Below the pieces are notes generated by a model. That model saw only the letters and a list, made by a program, of their open reading frames with translations, did not search any database and was not told where the DNA came from. A DNA stretch of 64,000 nucleotides from Pedobacter hiemivivus (lineage in GTDB: Bacteria > Bacteroidota > Bacteroidia > Sphingobacteriales > Sphingobacteriaceae): assembly GCF_004331685.1 (NCBI RefSeq), contig NZ_SJSM01000013.1, positions 99,282-163,281 of the forward strand, read 5' to 3'. This document shows, piece after piece, positions 9,063 to 18,300 of the stretch. Both the position numbers and the translations under genes were made by a program. The stretch's first letter is position 1, and each line of letters opens with the position of its first letter.

Positions 9063-10058
9063 TTAAATAGAGCCGTCACCAAAATCGCCTTTTACAAAAA
9101 GCTTTTTATAACCAGATGAGGTTGCCTTATCTATAATCTCCTGACCATCATTACTGCTGGTTAATCCATAAATTAAACCTGCCATAAAAGCATCACCACT
9201 ACCAATTCTATCCACAACTTCATTCGTTTCCAATATAGAAGAAATGTAATTGTTATCAGGTGTATGGTAAGTTCCATAAAACAAATTATGCTTAGGATTG
9301 TCCATAAACCGGAAGGTATTAGCTATATGTTTACACTGCGGGAAACGGTTGAAGACAGCTTTTGCCGAAGCATTGGCATGAATTGCATAATCTTCAGGAG
9401 AAGTTTGACGATCTAATTTTTCATCTACGGGGATACCAAGCATTTTATTTGCAGCCCAGATATTACCCATAATTACATCGCAGTACGCTACCAATTCAGG
9501 CATCACATCAATAGGTTGCTTTCCATAATCCCACAATCTGCTTCTATAATTTAGATCTACAGATATTTTTAGTCCTTTTTTTCTTGCAGCGATTAGGGCT
9601 TCCTTACACACAGCAGCCATGTTTTCACTCAGCGCAGGGGTTAAAGCGGTCCAATGAAACCAGGTATGACCATCCAGTACCTTTTCCCAATCAATTGTTC
9701 CAGGAGTAAGGCTGCTAAACGAGGAGAATTTCCTGTCATAAACAACTTCTCCACTGGTTAAACCATTAGCTGAAAGCAAAAAGTATAAACCTAGTCTACT
9801 TCCTTGTAGTACAGTTTTAGTTGTATTTACGCCCAAGTCTTGCAAAGCCTGAAGTGCATTGTTTGCCAATGCGTTGTCTGGTACACAACTTACATAAGCA
9901 CATGGAATATTCCATTGACCTAATGAGGCCGAAACATTTGCTTCAGAGCCACCAGGAAATAAAGAAACAGTGTGATTTTTAGAAATAAATTGATCTTCAG
10001 TAGAACTGAACCGCAGTAGCAATTCACCAAACACCAATATGTTTTCTTGATTTAGCAT
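9063..10058 (-). CDS. kdgK: 2-keto-3-deoxygluconate kinase (PfkB family)
   Basis: This 331-residue ribokinase-family enzyme phosphorylates KDG to KDPG. The start is placed at the Met before LNQENILVFGELLLRFS, the usual PfkB N-terminus; an upstream in-frame ATG at 10100 would add 14 residues without homology. The substrate-side motif is FPGGSEANVSASLG, and the catalytic Asp lies in GSGDAF at about 286-291. Its place between eda and the divergent SDR-uxuA pair makes KDG the obvious substrate, although PfkB enzymes are hard to tell apart by sequence alone. Confidence 0.9.
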   Translation of the reverse strand: MLNQENILVFGELLLRFSSTEDQFISKNHTVSLFPGGSEANVSASLGQWNIPCAYVSCVPDNALANNALQALQDLGVNTTKTVLQGSRLGLYFLLSANGLTSGEVVYDRKFSSFSSLTPGTIDWEKVLDGHTWFHWTALTPALSENMAAVCKEALIAARKKGLKISVDLNYRSRLWDYGKQPIDVMPELVAYCDVIMGNIWAANKMLGIPVDEKLDRQTSPEDYAIHANASAKAVFNRFPQCKHIANTFRFMDNPKHNLFYGTYHTPDNNYISSILETNEVVDRIGSGDAFMAGLIYGLTSSNDGQEIIDKATSSGYKKLFVKGDFGDGSI

Positions 10059-10117
10059 ATATATAATAATTTCAGATTGCAATAATACAGGTTCTTGCAA
10101 TTAAATAGAAGTAAAGT

Positions 10118-10134
10118 AATTTATTTAATAAATT
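10118..10134. promoter_or_regulatory. Inverted repeat in the uronate divergent promoter region
   Basis: AATTTATT at 10118-10125 and AATAAATT at 10127-10134 form a perfect 8-bp inverted repeat around one T. It lies between the divergent kdgK and SDR genes. A similar sequence is upstream of the LacI gene at 13338-13355. The AT-richness of the region and the lack of a central CpG keep confidence low. Confidence 0.3.
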
Positions 10135-10232
10135 TCAAACGATTTCGTAAATATTTAGTGCTGATTATTGACATCAAACATTAAATTTCATTAACATTGA
10201 TAGAATTAATTAACCCATTTTAAATAGATTAT

Positions 10233-11054
10233 ATGAAGAGCAAAGATCTGTTTTCGCTGGAAAACAAGGTAATCGTAATCACAGGAGCGACAGGTGTATT
10301 AGGAGAATCTTTTGCATTGGCCGTTGCAGCAGCAGGGGCAAAGGTTGCCATTCTGGGCCGAAATGAGGAGAAAGCCAATGAGCGTGTGAGAGCCATTACA
10401 GCAAATGGAGGTGAAGCGATTGCGGTGATCACAGATGTATTGAATGAAGCAGCACTAATAGAGGCTAAAAATCAAATATTAAGTACTTGGGGTACAATTG
10501 ATGGATTGGTAAATGCAGCAGGTGGAAACATTCCGGGTGCAACTATCTCTCCTGATCAGAACCTATTCGATATAAATATTGCCGATACTCAAAAAGCAGT
10601 TGAATTAAATCTATTTGGTACAGTTTACCCTACACATGTTTTTGGACGGGTAATTGCCGAGAAAGGTAAAGGATCTATTGTTAACATCTCATCATTAGCG
10701 GCACAACGTCCTTTAACACGTGTTTTAGGCTATACAATGGGCAAAAATGCGATAGAAGGTTATACCAAGTGGATGGCAGTTGAACTGGCGCAGCGTTACG
10801 GAGATAAAGTGAGGGTAAATGCATTAGCACCGGGCGTATTCTTAACAGAGCAGAACCGTTCGTTACTAACCAATCCCGATGGAACTTTTACAGATCGTGC
10901 ACAACGCTTTGTAAACCATACTCCATTTGGCCGTTTGGGTAGTCCAGAAGAACTAAATGGTACATTAATTTATTTATTAAGTGATGCATCGGCCTTTGTA
11001 AATGGAGAAACCATTTTGGTTGATGGCGGATTTAATGCTTACAGTGGCGTTTAA
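10233..11054 (+). CDS. SDR-family oxidoreductase, probable D-mannonate oxidoreductase
   Basis: This 273-residue short-chain dehydrogenase has the NAD(P) glycine motif GATGVLG (18-24), NAAGG (94-98), the catalytic Ser at 153/154 (NISS) and Y167-x3-K171 (YTMGK). It is followed 22 bases later by uxuA, and the KDG kinase and KDPG aldolase genes are divergent from it. In several bacteria an SDR replaces the classical long-chain UxuB, reducing fructuronate to mannonate; the context points to that role here. The SDR fold is certain, the substrate is inferred from neighbours. Confidence 0.85.
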   Translation: MKSKDLFSLENKVIVITGATGVLGESFALAVAAAGAKVAILGRNEEKANERVRAITANGGEAIAVITDVLNEAALIEAKNQILSTWGTIDGLVNAAGGNIPGATISPDQNLFDINIADTQKAVELNLFGTVYPTHVFGRVIAEKGKGSIVNISSLAAQRPLTRVLGYTMGKNAIEGYTKWMAVELAQRYGDKVRVNALAPGVFLTEQNRSLLTNPDGTFTDRAQRFVNHTPFGRLGSPEELNGTLIYLLSDASAFVNGETILVDGGFNAYSGV

Positions 11055-11075
11055 AATTGATAACAACGATATAAA

Positions 11076-12251
11076 ATGAATACAGCAAAACATAAGTTAT
11101 TACAAACCTGGCGTTGGTATGGACCAATAGATCCAGTTAGTTTGCAAGATGTAAAGCAAGCAGGTGCTACAGGAATTGTTAGCGCATTACACCATATTCC
11201 GCATGGCGAGATATGGCCATTGGAAGACATCATCGAAAGAAAAGCAATTATTGAAGCTGCTGGATTAACATGGGCAGTGGTAGAAAGTGTACCTGTTCAT
11301 GAAGCCATCAAAACGCGCAGAGCTGATGCAGATCACTATATTGAGAATTATAGAGAATCACTAAGAAACCTGGCTAAATGTGGCATCAAAACAGTATGCT
11401 ATAATTTTATGCCAGTGCTTGATTGGACACGTACGCAATTGGATCTAACCATGGCCGACGGTTCAAAGGCGCTATATTTTAATTGGTTGGACCTTGCTGT
11501 TTTTGATCTTTTTATCCTGAAAAGGGAAGGTGCAGGTGCTGATTATTCTGATAGCCTGAAAGACAGGGCGAAAGAGCGTTTTGCTACGATGAATACTGAC
11601 GAGCTAAATGAGTTGAAAATCAATGTACTGATGGGGATACCCAACGAAAAAGGAATTGAACTGGAAGCTTTACGTGCCAGTATCGAAGAATATAAAACCA
11701 TTGGTAGAGAGGGACTAAAGAAAAACCTGGCTTATTTCTTAAATGGAATTGCAGACGTATGTGAAGAAACTGGGATAAACATGACCATCCACCCGGATGA
11801 TCCACCTTATGCCATACTAGGTTTGCCTCGCATTGTGAGCACAAAAGAAGATTTAGTAGATATTTTGAGAAGTGTAGACAAACCTTTTAATGGTATTTGT
11901 TATTGTACGGGATCATTGGGTGCGGGCGTATCAAACAATCTTCCAGAGATATTTGAAGCGGTAAAAGAACGGGTATACTTCCTACACCTTCGTAATGTAA
12001 CCAAGGATGCAGAAGGCAACTTTTATGAAGCAGACCATTTGGGTGGCGACGTAAATATGTATGAAATTATGAAAGCTGTTACTGCAGAAAATGCGCGTAG
12101 GGCAGAGCCAATACCATTCAGACCAGATCATGGCCACCAGATGTTGGATGACCTAAACAAAGTGACCAATCCAGGATATTCGGCAATTGGGCGTTTACGT
12201 GGATTAGCAGAATTACGCGGATTGGAACTGGGTGTTACCGGAAATTACTAA
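11076..12251 (+). CDS. uxuA: Mannonate dehydratase
   Basis: This 391-residue enzyme of the UxuA family (PF03786) dehydrates D-mannonate to 2-keto-3-deoxygluconate. Hallmarks are the N-terminal WRWYGPIDPVSL, HHIPHGEIWP, NFMPVLDWTRT, the metal-binding TIHPDDPP segment, CYCTGSLGAG, and RPDHGHQM near the end. Length matches the family. The last four bases overlap the last four bases of the LacI gene on the other strand. No glucuronate isomerase (UxaC) gene is in the window, so the pathway must be completed elsewhere. Confidence 0.96.
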   Translation: MNTAKHKLLQTWRWYGPIDPVSLQDVKQAGATGIVSALHHIPHGEIWPLEDIIERKAIIEAAGLTWAVVESVPVHEAIKTRRADADHYIENYRESLRNLAKCGIKTVCYNFMPVLDWTRTQLDLTMADGSKALYFNWLDLAVFDLFILKREGAGADYSDSLKDRAKERFATMNTDELNELKINVLMGIPNEKGIELEALRASIEEYKTIGREGLKKNLAYFLNGIADVCEETGINMTIHPDDPPYAILGLPRIVSTKEDLVDILRSVDKPFNGICYCTGSLGAGVSNNLPEIFEAVKERVYFLHLRNVTKDAEGNFYEADHLGGDVNMYEIMKAVTAENARRAEPIPFRPDHGHQMLDDLNKVTNPGYSAIGRLRGLAELRGLELGVTGNY

Positions 12252-13282
12252 AGAGAATGAGGTTGCGATGAAGCTCTGACTTTAATATGGGTGGGTAGCA
12301 TAATCGTTTCGTAACCATCGTCAAGGTTTTTTCTTTCAATCAGGGAGATTAGTTTCTCAGCAGCAAGCTGACCAATCTCGAAAGCTGGCTGATGTACTGT
12401 ACTCAAAGCTGGGTTCATTGCATCAGCCAGTTCTGTATTGGTAAAGCCTATCAATGCCACATCGTCAGGGATTTTATAACCCAATTTATTCAACCATACT
12501 AAACATCTGGTGCTGATTTGATCAGTCGCTGTAAAAATAGCATCTGGCTTATCTGCTAAATTCATATAATATTTTATGGCCTGTTCCAGGTCTTCATTCA
12601 ACTTGTTTGCATCCGTATAATTGCAGGAACGCAACAATTCAGGTCTGTATTTTATTCCACTATCTTCAAGCGCTTGTTTATAGCCGTTTAAACGGTCTGT
12701 AGCAATGCTAAGAATTGTATTTGTATTTAAGTGCGCAATGTTTTTGTAGCCGTTATGAATTAAGTGCATAGTCGCATCGTAAGCACCCTTGAAATTGTCA
12801 GCGCCAACTTTATGTGTATTAACCTGATCAATTAAGCGATCAAAAAGAACTACTGGTAAACCTGAAGCCTGTAAAGAATTCAGGTAACTAAAGTTTATCG
12901 TTTCATAAGCCGGAGAGATCAGTATTCCATCAACGCCACCCGCATAAAGCAATTCAATACAGGCAGTTTCCAGTTTTTCGGATTCCTTGCTTTGCATGAT
13001 AATGATCTGATAAGATTTATCACTACTCGCTTTATGTATTCCATCCAACATCTGGGAAATTACATTATTATCTAAAGAACATACTACCACACCAATAGAT
13101 CTGCTTTTGCCTTCTTTTAGGCCCTTAGCCATTCTATTGGGTGAATAATGATGCTGTTTAGCATAATCTAAAACCTTTTTCTTCGTCTCGGAGCCAATTT
13201 CATGACTATCATTTAAAGCCTTTGAAATTGTAGAAATAGATAAATTAAGCGCTTTAGCAATATCTCTTAATGTAACGGTCAT
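12248..13282 (-). CDS. LacI-family transcriptional regulator (probable uronate regulator)
   Basis: This 344-residue repressor has the LacI HTH at residues 3-30 (VTLRDIAKALNLSISTISKAL), a hinge helix NRMAKGLKEG, and the sugar-binding domain with SIGVVVCSLDN and STVHQPAFEIG. It converges on uxuA with a 4-base tail overlap, and its position in the cluster suggests control of eda-kdgK and SDR-uxuA. Candidate sites are the AT-rich inverted repeats at 10118 and 13338, but the hinge leucine usually goes with CpG-centred operators, so these remain unproven. Confidence 0.93.
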   Translation of the reverse strand: MTVTLRDIAKALNLSISTISKALNDSHEIGSETKKKVLDYAKQHHYSPNRMAKGLKEGKSRSIGVVVCSLDNNVISQMLDGIHKASSDKSYQIIIMQSKESEKLETACIELLYAGGVDGILISPAYETINFSYLNSLQASGLPVVLFDRLIDQVNTHKVGADNFKGAYDATMHLIHNGYKNIAHLNTNTILSIATDRLNGYKQALEDSGIKYRPELLRSCNYTDANKLNEDLEQAIKYYMNLADKPDAIFTATDQISTRCLVWLNKLGYKIPDDVALIGFTNTELADAMNPALSTVHQPAFEIGQLAAEKLISLIERKNLDDGYETIMLPTHIKVRASSQPHSL

Positions 13283-13337
13283 ACTCTTCCTCTTTAAATA
13301 GAAACGCTAATTTGCGATTATTAAGGCGATAAGCTTA

Positions 13338-13355
13338 AATTTATTTTAATAAATC
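13338..13355. promoter_or_regulatory. Inverted repeat upstream of the uronate LacI gene
   Basis: AATTTATT at 13338-13345 and AATAAATC at 13348-13355 form an 8-bp inverted repeat with one end mismatch and a 2-base spacer. It resembles the site at 10118-10134, which has the same half-site. Confidence 0.25.
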
Positions 13356-13397
13356 ATTTATTGACAAATGAATGATGGATTCTTGAATAACTGTTTT

Positions 13398-13405
13398 TAC
13401 ATTTG
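13398..13405 (+). promoter_or_regulatory. Bacteroidota -7 promoter element for the TetR gene
   Basis: TACATTTG matches the Bacteroidota sigma-ABfr -7 consensus TAnnTTTG and lies 42 bases before the TetR start codon. A clear -33 TTTG at the right spacing was not found. The operator-like repeat at 13407 directly follows it, where repressor binding would block transcription. Confidence 0.4.
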
Positions 13406-13406
13406 C

Positions 13407-13419
13407 TTAACGGTGTTAG
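13407..13419. promoter_or_regulatory. Candidate TetR operator, copy 1
   Basis: TTAACGGTGTTAG is one of three near-identical short inverted repeats (TTAAC-n-n-n-GTTAr). It lies between the -7 box and the start of the TetR gene, the position expected for autorepression. Confidence 0.6.
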
Positions 13420-13446
13420 ATTATTTATACATCTTGACAAAATGTA

Positions 13447-14049
13447 ATGGGAAGTAAAGAACGCATACAAAGGCTAAAAGAAGAAACGAGGACCAATATC
13501 CTTGAAGCAGCCTTACAAATCGTTAAAGAGGATGGCTGGCAAGCGCTAAGCATGAGAAAAATTGCAGATAAGATAGAGTATACAGCCCCAATTATTTACG
13601 AGTATTTTACCAATAAAGAAGGAATCTTACTTGAATTAACCCGACAGGGGTACATATTACTTGGTAAAAATGTTAAAGCTGCTAAAGGCAAATACGAAAA
13701 AACTGAGGAACAATTGGAAGCCATGTGGACTGCCTACTGGAATTTTGCCTTTAAACACAAAGAGTATTACCAGTTAATGTTCGGCGTAGATATGGTTTGC
13801 TGCGAACAAAAGAAAGCAAAGGTGCCGGAAATGGAGTTTCTGGATAATTTGTTTTTTGACACCATTAAAGACCTGATGAAAGCTGAACAGCCAGAAGAAG
13901 GGGTAATATGCAGGAAGTATTATACTTTTTGGTCTATTATACATGGTCTGATCTCTATCAATATGGTAAATAAAGGAAGAGACGAAGAGATGAATCAGCA
14001 TATTTTAAAAGACGCTTTAAAAGGTATTATTAAATACATAAACGATTAA
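13447..14049 (+). CDS. TetR/AcrR-family regulator of the efflux operon
   Basis: This 200-residue regulator has an N-terminal TetR helix-turn-helix (residues about 12-58: TRTNILEAALQIV ... LSMRKIADKIEYTAPIIYEYFTNKEGIL) and an alpha-helical ligand-binding domain. It lies immediately upstream of an RND adaptor-pump-outer membrane factor operon in the same orientation and is separated from it by a hairpin terminator, so it is likely to repress both its own promoter and the pump promoter through the three TTAAC-type repeats. The ligand is unknown. Confidence 0.93.
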   Translation: MGSKERIQRLKEETRTNILEAALQIVKEDGWQALSMRKIADKIEYTAPIIYEYFTNKEGILLELTRQGYILLGKNVKAAKGKYEKTEEQLEAMWTAYWNFAFKHKEYYQLMFGVDMVCCEQKKAKVPEMEFLDNLFFDTIKDLMKAEQPEEGVICRKYYTFWSIIHGLISINMVNKGRDEEMNQHILKDALKGIIKYIND

Positions 14050-14056
14050 TTTTTTG

Positions 14057-14084
14057 CAGGCTTTACAAGAAAGCCTGTTTTTTT
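14057..14084 (+). terminator. Hairpin terminator after the TetR gene
   Basis: CAGGCTTT and AAAGCCTG form an 8-bp stem with a 5-base loop ACAAG, followed by seven T. It separates TetR transcription from the efflux operon. Confidence 0.88.
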
Positions 14085-14094
14085 CTAGAACTAC

Positions 14095-14107
14095 TTAACA
14101 CTGTTAA
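14095..14107. promoter_or_regulatory. Candidate TetR operator, copy 2
   Basis: TTAACACTGTTAA is a perfect 6-bp inverted repeat around one C. It lies 46 bases before the adaptor start, in the efflux promoter region. Confidence 0.65.
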
Positions 14108-14152
14108 ATCACTTACATACGTTATAATCATAAATTAATAAAATCAATTCTC

Positions 14153-15355
14153 ATGAAATATAAATCCTTTTACCCATTATTACTTAACGCTGTTAGATCA
14201 TCTAATAACGTTGCAAAGGCAATAGCCCTGATATTTGCCCTTTTTTTATATAGTTGCACTAGTAAAACTCCTCAGGCTGCAGCACCTGCACCACCAGCTT
14301 TACCGGTAGCAAGTGTAACTTCAGGTACAGAGACAACCTTTCAAGAGTATCCAGCTGCTATAGAGGGTACTGTTAATGTTGAAGTTCGACCTCAGGTTAG
14401 CGGAAGCTTAGAGAAAGTGTATGTTGATGAAGGTGCCTTTGTAAATGCCGGGCAGCCGATATTTAAAATTAATGATCAACAATATCGTGCCTCTTTAAAT
14501 AATGCAGTTGCAGCACAGCATTCGGCAGAAGCTGCTTTGATTAACGCACAGTTAGAAGTAGAGCGTTTAACGCCACTGGTTCAGAATAAAGTAATCTCTG
14601 AATTTCAGTTAAAATCAGCCAAAGCTACCGCACAAGTTGCAAAAGCGAATATAGAGCAGGCAAAAGCAAACGTGTCTACAGCTTCTATAAACCTTGGCTA
14701 TACACTAATTAAAGCTCCTGTAAGTGGTTATATCGGCCGATTAGCTAAAAAACAAGGTAGCTTGGTGGCCCCAGCTGATGTGGATGCCCTGACTCAATTG
14801 TCGGATGTGCATGATGTACATGTATATTTTGCGCTTGGCGAAAAGGATTTTGTGAACTTTAAAGAACAATATCCCGGACAAACGCTAAATGATAAGATCA
14901 AACAACTACCTGCAGTAAAATTGATTCTGGCGGACAATACTGAATATGCCAGGTTAGGAAAAATAGATGTCATAGATGGTCAGTTTGATAAAACTACAGG
15001 TGCCATTACGGTACGGGCCAAATTCCCTAATCCACAAGGCTTATTAAGATCAGGCAATACCGGAAAAATACGATTGAGCTTGCAACACGACAATATGCTT
15101 GTGGTGCCACAGATTGCTACGATAGAAGTGCAGGATAAGATATTCGTATTTGCACTTGCAGATAGCAACAAGGTTAAAAAACAAGCCATTACTGTAATTG
15201 GTAAAACAGGAACCAATTACCTGGTAAAGGATGGTATAAAAGCCGGTGATCAGATTGTGTTAAGTGGTCTAGACCGCCTACAGGAGGGCGCAGTGATTGC
15301 GCCACAAAGAGCACTGACAAAGTCGCTAAAAACTAATTACACTTTAAAACATTAA
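14153..15355 (+). CDS. RND efflux periplasmic adaptor (membrane fusion lipoprotein)
   Basis: This 400-residue protein links the inner-membrane pump to the outer-membrane channel. It has a lipoprotein signal ending at Cys35 (LFLYSC), a first beta-barrel/lipoyl part (EVRPQVSGSLEKVYVDEGAFVNAGQPIFKI), a long coiled-coil hairpin (about residues 110-185), the return lipoyl half (INLGYTLIKAPVSGYIG) and the beta-barrel and membrane-proximal domains. The signal peptide is longer than usual; no internal Met gives a better start. A candidate TetR operator lies inside its first codons at 14184-14196. The pump gene starts 5 bases after its stop. Confidence 0.95.
   Translation: MKYKSFYPLLLNAVRSSNNVAKAIALIFALFLYSCTSKTPQAAAPAPPALPVASVTSGTETTFQEYPAAIEGTVNVEVRPQVSGSLEKVYVDEGAFVNAGQPIFKINDQQYRASLNNAVAAQHSAEAALINAQLEVERLTPLVQNKVISEFQLKSAKATAQVAKANIEQAKANVSTASINLGYTLIKAPVSGYIGRLAKKQGSLVAPADVDALTQLSDVHDVHVYFALGEKDFVNFKEQYPGQTLNDKIKQLPAVKLILADNTEYARLGKIDVIDGQFDKTTGAITVRAKFPNPQGLLRSGNTGKIRLSLQHDNMLVVPQIATIEVQDKIFVFALADSNKVKKQAITVIGKTGTNYLVKDGIKAGDQIVLSGLDRLQEGAVIAPQRALTKSLKTNYTLKH
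14184..14196. promoter_or_regulatory. Candidate TetR operator, copy 3 (inside adaptor gene)
   Basis: TTAACGCTGTTAG, with flanking ATC, repeats the motif at 13407 and 14095. It falls on codons 11-15 of the adaptor gene, downstream of the presumed promoter. Confidence 0.45.
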
Positions 15356-15360
15356 CAATC

Positions 15361-18300
15361 ATGTTCAAAATATTTATACAAAGGCCGGTGTTGGCTACTG
15401 TAATCTCCATCTTATTGGTCATACTTGGAGTATTAAGCCTTACTAAATTACCCTTACAGCAGTTTCCGGATATTGCACCGCCTTCTGTATTGGTTACGGC
15501 CAATTACCCTGGTGCCAATGCCGAAACCGTGCTACGCTCTGTGGCGCCATCATTGGAAGAATCCATCAATGGTGTCGAAAACATGAGTTACATGAGTTCA
15601 ACAGCCAGTAACGACGGTACTTTGGCCATCACCGTTTATTTTAAGCTAGGAACGGATCCGGATCAGGCTGCTGTAAACGTACAAAATCGTGTTACACAAG
15701 CAACCAGTCAATTGCCATCGGAAGTTGTACAGCAAGGGATCATTACGGCGAAACAGCAAAATAGCTTTATCATGGCTATCGGAATGTACACCGAGGATGA
15801 AAGTAAATACGATCAGACTTTCATAGCCAACTATGCACAAATAAACATTATACCTGAAATCAAACGTATTCCCGGTGTAGGATCTGCCAGTATATTTGGT
15901 GGTGTTAAGGATTACTCGATGCGGATTTGGTTAAATCCAACTCAAATGGCAAGCTATAAAATCACACCTAATGAAGTGATGGCTGCGATACAAGATAAAA
16001 GTTTAGAAGCTGCACCCGGACGTTTTGGAGAACGTAGCAATGAGGTTTTTGAATATGTAATTAAATATAAAGGCAAACTTACAAAACCAGAAGAATACGA
16101 AAATATAGCGATCCGATCTAATTCAGATGGTTCCGTATTGCATTTAAAGGATGTAGGCAGAGTTGAATTTGGCGCTTATTCCTATAACAGTCTTACCCGT
16201 TTGAATGGTAAAAAAGGGGTTGTGCTAGGAATTATTCAATTAGCAGGTTCTAATGCTAATGAAATCCAGATCGCCATCAACAAACTGATGGAGAAATCAG
16301 CTAAAGATTTTCCTGCAGGTGTGAAGCACAATATATTTTACAGTACAAAAGTAGCGCTCGATCAATCTATTGAACAAGTTGTACACACACTTATCGAGGC
16401 ATTTATCCTGGTATTCATCGTTGTATTTATATTCCTTCAGGATTTTAGATCGACATTAATCCCTGCCATTGCTGTTCCCGTGGCTATTTTGGGTACTTTC
16501 TTCTTTATGCAGCTCTTTGGTTTCTCTATTAACCTGCTCACTTTATTTGCGTTGGTACTTGCCATAGGTATTGTGGTAGATGATGCGATTGTAGTCGTCG
16601 AGGCCGTACACGCTAAAATGGAACATAAACACATAGGTGCAAAACAAGCCACTCATGAGGCCATGCATGAGATCAGTGGAGCTATCATTTCCATTACCTT
16701 AGTGATGTCCGCTGTATTTTTACCTGTAGGATTCCTCGAAGGTTCAACAGGTGTTTTCTACAGGCAGTTCGCTTTTACTATGGCGACCGCAATTATTATA
16801 TCCGCCATTAATGCCTTAACCTTAAGTCCAGCCTTGGCAGCTTTGTTTTTAAAGAGTAACCACACAGGTCAAGCAGAAGGCACTAAAAAAGGCTTTAAAG
16901 AGAAATTCTTCGCTGGATTTAATAGCAGCTTCAATGCAATGACCAATAGATATGTTAATGGTTTGCGTTTCCTAATCAAAAACAAAGTAGTAAGTATTGG
17001 TGCATTGGCCATTATTATATTGGCTACAATCTGGTTGGTTCGTACTACACCTACAGGCTTTATTCCAACAGAAGATCAAGGTTTCGTGGCTATAGCCGTA
17101 AATACGCCTTCAGGAACTTCATTAGATGGTACAGCTAAGGTTATGCAACAGGCGGAAACAGAACTACGTTCTTTGGATGCATCAAGATTTGTGACTGCAA
17201 TAACAGGATTTAACTTACTAACCTCATCAACTAGCCCTTCATCAGCAGTAGTTTTTGTACTGTTAAAGCCTACTAAAGAAAGAGGAAAGGTTCAAGACAT
17301 CAATGCAATCATGGAGGTGATCAGAGGTAAGTTAGGTGCCATAAGTGGCGGTAGTTTCTTCGTTTTTAGCTTTCCAACGGTTCCCGGTTTTAGTAACGTA
17401 GAAGCCTTGGATCTTGTCTTACAAGATAAAACAGGTGGTAAACTGGATAAATTTAGTGGAATAGCCAATAATTTTATTGGGGAGTTGATGAAACGCAAAG
17501 AAATTGCTGTAGCCTTTACCACTTTTAAAGCTGATTATCCGCAATTGCAATTAGAAGTAGATGATGAGAAAGCAAATCAATTGGGCGTTAATGTGCGTGA
17601 TATTTTACAAACCATGCAAGCTTATTTTGGTAGTGCTCAAGCTTCAGATTTTAATCGTTTTGGTAAGTATTACCGTGTATTGGTTCAGGCAGATATCGCA
17701 GATAGGGCAGATCCATCTGCAATAGACCGCGTGTTTGTTAAAAACAAGACAGGGGAGATGGTACCTATAAAAACATTGGTAAAATTATCCCGTGTTTATG
17801 GATCGGAAACAGCATCTCGCTACAACCTTTTTAACTCCATTCAGGTAAATGCCATTCCAAAACCAGGCTATAGTTCTGGTGATGCCATTAATGCAATACA
17901 GGAAGTTGCTAAAGAGCAATTGCCAGCAGGTTATGGATTTGAATTTTCTGGGCAAACCAGGGAAGAAATGTCTTCAAACGGGCAATCTACCGTTGTATTT
18001 ATGCTGTGTTTAATATTTGTATACTTCTTATTGGCAGCGCAATATGAAAGCTATATTTTACCCTTAGCAGTTATATTATCTGTTCCAACCGGAGTATTAG
18101 GTGTGTTCGTGACCATTGGTTTAACTGGTATAGAAAACAACATTTATGTACAGGTTGCATTAATCATGCTCATCGGACTACTCGCTAAGAATGCTATTTT
18201 GATTGTCGAATTTGCCATACAGCGTCGCAAGGCAGGTTTGTCATTGGTTAACGCTGCTTTAGATGCTGCAAGACTGAGATTACGCCCAATTCTGATGACT

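Noticed and set aside
13361..13366. TTGACA upstream of the TetR gene as a sigma-70 -35 box
   Set aside because: Bacteroidota promoters do not use this box and the spacing to the local -7 box is wrong.
13353..13376. ATCATT...AATGAT inverted repeat as a TetR operator
   Set aside because: Only 9 of 12 pairs match, and the TTAAC-type repeat found three times is a better candidate.
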